Of a stretch of 64,000 nt of DNA, positions 59,386 to 64,000 are shown piece after piece. Each line of letters begins with the position of its first letter. The stretch's first letter is position 1. A program made the translations under genes and the position numbers. The notes under the pieces were generated by a model. That model made no database searches. It saw only the letters and a list, made by a program, of their open reading frames with translations, and was not told the origin of the DNA. The DNA is taken from the NCBI GenBank assembly GCA_963926355.1, contig CAWUWW010000001.1, positions 1-64,000 of the forward strand. Direction: 5' to 3'. Source of the DNA: SCGC-AAA076-P13 sp963926355. GTDB lineage: Bacteria; Pseudomonadota; Gammaproteobacteria; Magnimaribacterales; D2472.

Positions 59386-61800
59386 TTGAAAACATTTAAA
59401 TTATATTTACTAGGCTTCTTATTGACATCTCAACTGTTTGCATTTGAAGAATTTTTAGTTGGAGATATCAGGATAATAGGTCTTCAAAGAGTCTCTACAG
59501 GAAGTATCTTTAATATTATTCCTATAAGCGTTGGAGATAAAATTAATATCAGGAAATCATCTGATATTACCAAGTCTCTTTTTGCTACAGAGCAGTTTAA
59601 TGATGTCCAAATTGGGAAAGACGGTAATACCTTAATCATTACAGTAACAGAAAGACCTTCAATATCAGCTATTGATATTTCAGGTAATAAGGCTTTAAAA
59701 ACTGAGCAACTTCTAGAAAGTCTTGATGGAGTAGGTATTAAAGAGGGCGAGGTCTATAAAAGATCTACATTGGAGAAAGTTAAGTCTGAGCTAGTAAGAT
59801 CTTATGCATCAAATGGAAGATATGGAGCTGGAGTTGAGATAACAGAGGTCAAAAAACCAAGGAATAGACTAGAAATAAGTATTGAAGTTGACGAGGGTAA
59901 AAGCGCTAAAATAAAAAAAATAAACATTATAGGTAATGAAATATTCACCAATGACGAACTCCTAAAAGGATTTGAATTATCTGAAGGCGCATTTTTTTCA
60001 TTTCTATCTAATGATGATGCCTACTCAAGAGAAAAGCTTAGGGGTGATATAGAGTCTTTAGAGTCTTTTTATCGTGATAGAGGGTATATTAAATTTTCAT
60101 TAGAGTCATCACAAATAAGCCTTTCAAGAGATAAGAAATCAATATTTATAACTTTTAATATTATGGAAGGGGATAAATATAATATTAAAGATGTAGACGT
60201 TATTGGAGATATCCCTTTTGAGAAAAATCTCTATGAAGAAATAACCAACTCTTTAAAAGACCAAACCTATTCCCAAGCTCAGATTACCGCTATAGAAGAT
60301 TATTTTATAAGCGTGCTAGGTAATCAAGGCTATGCATTTGCAGAAGTTAGCGGAGAGCCAGAAATAAACGATGACTCTCAGGATGTTAAATTAATTTTTA
60401 GTATCAATTCTGGAGCTAGGACCTACACAAGAAAAATATTATTTACAGGTAATGAAATTACTCAAGATTACGTATTGAGAAGAGAGATGCGACAGTATGA
60501 AGGTGCTTGGACAAATGATGCTAGTATTGAAAATTCGAAGATAAGACTTGAGAGACTTGGTTACTTTAAGGAGGTAGCAGTTGAGACCATACCAGTTCCT
60601 GGAACTGATGATCAGGTAGATATTATCTTCAGTGTTGAGGAAGAGACAACTGGATCTGTTGGTGGGAATGTTGGTTATAGTGATTTTGGTCTTATGCTTG
60701 GCTTTAATCTTCAGGAACAAAATTTCTTAGGCACCGGTAATACAGTTGGAATAGGCATCAATCAAAATGTTTATACTAAAAGTTACAACATTTCTTTCCA
60801 AGACCCTTATGCAACAAAGGATGGAGTTAGCCTTGGCTACAATCTATATTTTAGGGAAACAGATTACGGAGAGTTTAATGTTGCAAATTATTTAACAAAT
60901 TCTCATGGGATTGGAGTCCAGTTTGGCTATCCAGTATCAGATACTCAAAGAGTTGGCCTTGGTATAACATATGACAAAACTGATATTGATGTTGGAACTA
61001 GTCCTGCAAGAGAGATATGGGATTTTACAAATGCTGAAGGTAATATATTTGAAACATTGACTGCTCAAACTTCTTGGCAAAGAGTTACTCTGAATAGGGG
61101 TACTTTCCCAACAGACGGAGCCTCAACTGCATTAAGTTTTTCTTCAACGCTTCCAGGAAGTGATATAGATTACTTTAGGCTAAATATCAGGCAAAAGTAT
61201 TATCAACCACTATCTCAAAACTTTGTATTTGGTTTTTCTGGAGAGATTGGCTATTTATCTGCTTTTGGTGACACAAAAGAAACTCCTTTCTTTCAAAATT
61301 TTTATGCCGGAGGCCCTAGATCTTTAAGAGGTTTTGAATCAAATACATTAGGTCCTAGAAGTACGGAAGCTCCTTGCTATCAATTTAATTACTCTGAAGG
61401 CACATGTCCAAATCTTATAGATACAGATGGTGATGGAGAATTAGATTATCCTTATTACAATCCATATGCTAATTCAAATACACAAAGAAATCCAATTGGT
61501 GGAAATATTAAGATTGAAGGAAGCTTCCAACTAATATTCAGACTTCCGTTTATTGAAGATCAAAGATCAATGAGATCAGCATTCTTCTTTGACTTTGGAA
61601 ACGTCTTTTCTGATAATTGCAAAGAATATCAATTCAACTGTTATAAACCAGCTTTAGAAGATTTAAGATACTCTTATGGTGTTGGTGTAACTTGGATTAC
61701 TGGATTTGGTCCTATGAGTTTTGCAATATCCAAGCCTACAAACGCTGGACAGTTTGAAGAAACAGAAGAATTTCAATTCACTGTAGGAAATGTATTCTAA
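59386..61800 (+). CDS. bamA: Outer-membrane assembly factor BamA
   Basis: BamA folds and inserts outer-membrane barrels such as the TonB receptor at 40628. It has 804 residues (E. coli 810): signal peptide about 1-19 (cut near LFA), five POTRA domains to about 420, then the barrel with GGPRSLRGFESNTLGPR carrying the conserved RGF loop, and a final strand ending in Phe. The start is TTG at 59386 with AGGAA at 59376-59380; the conserved signal peptide begins there. TTG in this essential gene is notable. Confidence 0.97.
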   Translation: MKTFKLYLLGFLLTSQLFAFEEFLVGDIRIIGLQRVSTGSIFNIIPISVGDKINIRKSSDITKSLFATEQFNDVQIGKDGNTLIITVTERPSISAIDISGNKALKTEQLLESLDGVGIKEGEVYKRSTLEKVKSELVRSYASNGRYGAGVEITEVKKPRNRLEISIEVDEGKSAKIKKINIIGNEIFTNDELLKGFELSEGAFFSFLSNDDAYSREKLRGDIESLESFYRDRGYIKFSLESSQISLSRDKKSIFITFNIMEGDKYNIKDVDVIGDIPFEKNLYEEITNSLKDQTYSQAQITAIEDYFISVLGNQGYAFAEVSGEPEINDDSQDVKLIFSINSGARTYTRKILFTGNEITQDYVLRREMRQYEGAWTNDASIENSKIRLERLGYFKEVAVETIPVPGTDDQVDIIFSVEEETTGSVGGNVGYSDFGLMLGFNLQEQNFLGTGNTVGIGINQNVYTKSYNISFQDPYATKDGVSLGYNLYFRETDYGEFNVANYLTNSHGIGVQFGYPVSDTQRVGLGITYDKTDIDVGTSPAREIWDFTNAEGNIFETLTAQTSWQRVTLNRGTFPTDGASTALSFSSTLPGSDIDYFRLNIRQKYYQPLSQNFVFGFSGEIGYLSAFGDTKETPFFQNFYAGGPRSLRGFESNTLGPRSTEAPCYQFNYSEGTCPNLIDTDGDGELDYPYYNPYANSNTQRNPIGGNIKIEGSFQLIFRLPFIEDQRSMRSAFFFDFGNVFSDNCKEYQFNCYKPALEDLRYSYGVGVTWITGFGPMSFAISKPTNAGQFEETEEFQFTVGNVF

Positions 61801-61836
61801 TTAATATAAAATAAACATCACCAATAAGGGGAAATT

Positions 61837-62373
61837 ATGAAAAACGTATTTAAATTTTACTTGATAGCATTCTTGTTTGCTTCAGCACCAGTTTTTGCGG
61901 CAGAAGGTATAGCCGTAATAGACATGAGAACTGCTGTTTTAACAACACAGGCTGCTGCAGATGCCTTTAAGGCTTTGGAAGAAAGCGCAGACTATTCTTC
62001 AAATTTAGAAGAAGCTCAGTCGATTCAAGCAGAAAGACAGGCTATAGCTGAGAAGCTTCAAAAAAATGGCGAGACATTATCTCAACAAGAGATTACTCAA
62101 ATGCAAAAAGATATTCAAGACAAAGGTAAAGATCTAGAATTTTTAGCTGGCAAAATACAGCAAGCTCAAGAAGAGACAGCACAAGCAGTTTTTGCTTCAA
62201 CTGGACCGTCTATGCAAAAAATTATAGGTGAATTAATTCAAGCAAAACAAATTAAAGTGTTGCTTCAAAAGAATGACACTCTTTTATTTAGTGATCCTGC
62301 TCTTGACTTAACTGATGATGTTACTTCAATGTTAGATGTTGCAGCTTCAGAGGCTAATACTCAGTCTGAGTAG
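61837..62373 (+). CDS. skp: Periplasmic chaperone Skp/OmpH
   Basis: Skp holds unfolded outer-membrane proteins on the way to BamA. It has 178 residues: signal peptide 1-21 (cut after VFA), then IAVIDMRTAVLTTQAAADAF and a long helical region (about 55-125) forming the tentacles. AAGGGGA is the Shine-Dalgarno, the best of this cluster. It overlaps lpxD by 1 nt. Confidence 0.94.
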   Translation: MKNVFKFYLIAFLFASAPVFAAEGIAVIDMRTAVLTTQAAADAFKALEESADYSSNLEEAQSIQAERQAIAEKLQKNGETLSQQEITQMQKDIQDKGKDLEFLAGKIQQAQEETAQAVFASTGPSMQKIIGELIQAKQIKVLLQKNDTLLFSDPALDLTDDVTSMLDVAASEANTQSE

Positions 62374-63308
62374 TGGCTGAAAAGAAAAGTTTTACACTAG
62401 CCGAGCTAGCAAATCTTACAAACTCTATAGTTATTGGCGACAGTTCAGCTGTCGTTGATAACTTATCAACTTTAGAGAATTCTTCTGATACTTCTATTAC
62501 ATTCCTTGCTAATAGCAAGTATATAAAATTTTTAAAAACTACCAAGGCCAAAGCCGTTGTGGTGCACAATAAATTTGATACAGATATTGAATTAAATTAT
62601 CTCCAATCAGATGATCCTTACCTGGTATTTGCAAAGTTAAGCGCTCTCTTTAAAGAGCCCTCGTTCGAGTTAGATACTCATAGCATTCATCCAACTGCTG
62701 TAATTTCAAATGAAGCTATCATAGGAAATAATGTCTCTATCGGTGCTAATGTTTATATTGGACCGGGTTGTAACATTGATGAAAATGTAGTTATTAAACC
62801 AAACTGCTCTCTTGTTAGAGATGTATATCTTGGTAAAAATTCAATAATTCAGCATGGGGCAGTTCTTGGTTCTGATGGATTCGGCTATGCACCATCTGAT
62901 GATGGTTATGTAAAAATTGAACAAATAGGTAAGTTAATTATTGGTTCAAATGTAGAGATTGGTGCAGGGTGTACAATAGATAGAGGTGCGCTTGGCAATA
63001 CTGAAATACATGATGGTGTGAAGTTGGATAATCAAGTCCACCTTGCTCACAATGTAATTCTTGGAAAAAACTCTGCGATAGCAGCTTGTTGCGCAATTGC
63101 TGGCTCTACAGTTATTGGTAAAAACTTTCAAATGGGAGGTCTTTCAGGTATCTTGGGACACATCTCGATATGTGATGATGTAATAATTGGAGCTCATACT
63201 CTAATTACTAAAACCATCAAAGAATCAGGTAATTATATTGGTATAATGCCAGCTCAAAAACAGAAAGATTGGGCTAAGTCATCAATCTTTATTAAAAAAA
63301 GGATCTAG
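62373..63308 (+). CDS. lpxD: UDP-3-O-acylglucosamine N-acyltransferase
   Basis: LpxD adds the second acyl chain in lipid A synthesis. It has 311 residues (E. coli 341). The N-terminal uridine-binding domain (about 1-100) is followed by hexapeptide repeats of the left-handed beta helix; the catalytic base is His226 in VHLAHNVILG. It starts at a GTG overlapping the skp stop. Confidence 0.96.
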   Translation: MAEKKSFTLAELANLTNSIVIGDSSAVVDNLSTLENSSDTSITFLANSKYIKFLKTTKAKAVVVHNKFDTDIELNYLQSDDPYLVFAKLSALFKEPSFELDTHSIHPTAVISNEAIIGNNVSIGANVYIGPGCNIDENVVIKPNCSLVRDVYLGKNSIIQHGAVLGSDGFGYAPSDDGYVKIEQIGKLIIGSNVEIGAGCTIDRGALGNTEIHDGVKLDNQVHLAHNVILGKNSAIAACCAIAGSTVIGKNFQMGGLSGILGHISICDDVIIGAHTLITKTIKESGNYIGIMPAQKQKDWAKSSIFIKKRI

Positions 63309-63310
63309 AA

Positions 63311-63757
63311 ATGTTAGATACTAAGACCGTAGATGTAATCACTAATCTTTTACCACACAGAGAACCTTTTCTTTTTATCGATGAAATCGTAAGTATTGAT
63401 CTTGGAAAAAAAATACACTGTATAAAGAACAATAGCCCTGAAGAAGATTACTTTAAAGGTCATTTTCCTGGAAACCCTATTATGCCAGGGGTTATTTTGT
63501 TAGAGACTATGGCTCAGGCTTCGGGTATTTTAGGGTTCAAAAGCATGAATAAGACACCTGAAGAGGGTTCAATTTACGTCTTTGCTGGTATTGATAAGGC
63601 AAGGTTTAAAAAGCGAGTTGGACCTGAAGATGTTGTTCACCTTTATAGTGAAATTTTAAATGAAAAAAGGGGCATCTGGAAATTTTCCTGTAGAGCCGAA
63701 GTTAACGGAGAATTGGCCTGCTCCGCAACTATTTTATGTGCAGATAGGAAGGTATAG
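63311..63757 (+). CDS. fabZ: 3-hydroxyacyl-[ACP] dehydratase FabZ
   Basis: FabZ dehydrates hydroxyacyl-ACP in fatty-acid elongation and competes with LpxA for hydroxymyristoyl-ACP. It has 148 residues (E. coli 151). LPHREPFLFIDEI opens it; catalytic His51 (GHFPGNPIMPG) and Glu65 are present. A second dehydratase, fabA, lies at 37063. It overlaps lpxA by 1 nt. Confidence 0.97.
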   Translation: MLDTKTVDVITNLLPHREPFLFIDEIVSIDLGKKIHCIKNNSPEEDYFKGHFPGNPIMPGVILLETMAQASGILGFKSMNKTPEEGSIYVFAGIDKARFKKRVGPEDVVHLYSEILNEKRGIWKFSCRAEVNGELACSATILCADRKV

Positions 63758-64000
63758 TGAGCATCCACTCATCCTCTATTATTCACGAATCTGTAAAAAT
63801 TGATCGCTCTGTCAATATCGGTCCATTCTGTACTATTGGAGAAGGTGTTGAAATTCAAGAAGGCACATCTCTTTTAAGTCATGTTGTTTTAAAAGGACCT
63901 ACGGTAATAGGAAAAAATAATACTATCTACCAATTTTCAACTATCGGCGAAGATACACCTGATAAGAAATTTAACGGAGAAGATACTAAATTAATTATTG
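63757..64000 (+). CDS. lpxA: UDP-N-acetylglucosamine acyltransferase LpxA, N-terminal part cut by window edge
   Basis: LpxA adds the first acyl chain in lipid A synthesis. About 81 residues are visible, starting at a GTG that overlaps the fabZ stop. Hexapeptide repeats start at once (VNIGPFCTIGEGVEIQEG) and IYQFSTIGEDTPDKKFNGE corresponds to the E. coli IYQFASIGEVNQDLKY segment. The catalytic histidine lies beyond the window. Confidence 0.95.
   Translation, partial: MSIHSSSIIHESVKIDRSVNIGPFCTIGEGVEIQEGTSLLSHVVLKGPTVIGKNNTIYQFSTIGEDTPDKKFNGEDTKLII

Noticed and set aside
1..64000. CRISPR arrays, insertion sequences, prophage or defence genes
   Set aside because: No regularly spaced direct repeats, transposase-like frames or phage genes were seen; nearly all bases belong to recognised housekeeping genes.

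Overview
The window is a gene-dense, AT-rich (roughly one-third GC by eye) chromosomal segment of a Gram-negative gammaproteobacterium. The evidence is gene order (tuf-tRNA-Trp-secE-nusG-rplKAJL-rpoBC, divergent uvrA/ssb, the smpB/ratA-rnfH/bamE/fur neighbourhood, rpsB-to-lpxA), the fabA/fabB pair, a one-piece tmRNA with a YALAA-ending tag, and lipid A and Bam genes. Low GC, very short intergenic gaps and a TonB receptor fit a streamlined marine lineage such as SAR86. That placement is inference; no 16S rRNA gene is present.

Layout. 1-1059 (minus): birA and the start of msrA. 1073-14186 (plus): tRNA-Tyr, tRNA-Thr, tuf, tRNA-Trp, secE, nusG, rplKA, an L10-type leader, rplJL, rpoB, rpoC. 14189-30535 (plus): the str, S10, spc and alpha clusters run on without a break (rpsL-rpsG-fusA, rpsJ to rplQ, with secY, rpmJ and rpoA). 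tuf is missing after fusA. 30537-38537: uvrA facing ssb, then a crotonase and an Old Yellow Enzyme homologue, converging on ispB-fabA-fabB. 38575-40496: rplU-rpmA-obgE converging on rpsT. 40582-44360 (minus): a TonB-dependent receptor bounded by intrinsic terminators, then ssrA and smpB. 44412-47805: a DUF3429-like membrane protein, an SLC6/NSS-type sodium symporter, ratA-rnfH, bamE, fur. 47819-52175: a sigma-32-like promoter and grpE-dnaK-dnaJ-dapB. 52187-64000: rpsB with a pseudoknot leader, tsf, pyrH, frr, uppS, cdsA, dxr, rseP, bamA, skp, lpxD, fabZ and the start of lpxA.

The genes together cover ribosome and RNA polymerase synthesis, Sec export, ribosome rescue, protein folding, excision repair, unsaturated fatty acid and isoprenoid synthesis, and outer-membrane assembly with lipid A.

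I found no CRISPR array, insertion sequence, prophage, defence locus or obviously undescribed system. The points worth following concern streamlining and regulation: uneven retention of ribosomal-protein autoregulatory RNAs, end-to-end convergent genes without terminators, frequent TTG/GTG starts in essential genes, loss of recN and carA from otherwise conserved neighbourhoods, repeat-built acidic tails on S2 and DnaK, and a crotonase lacking both classical catalytic glutamates. No stretch longer than 300 bases is without a gene.
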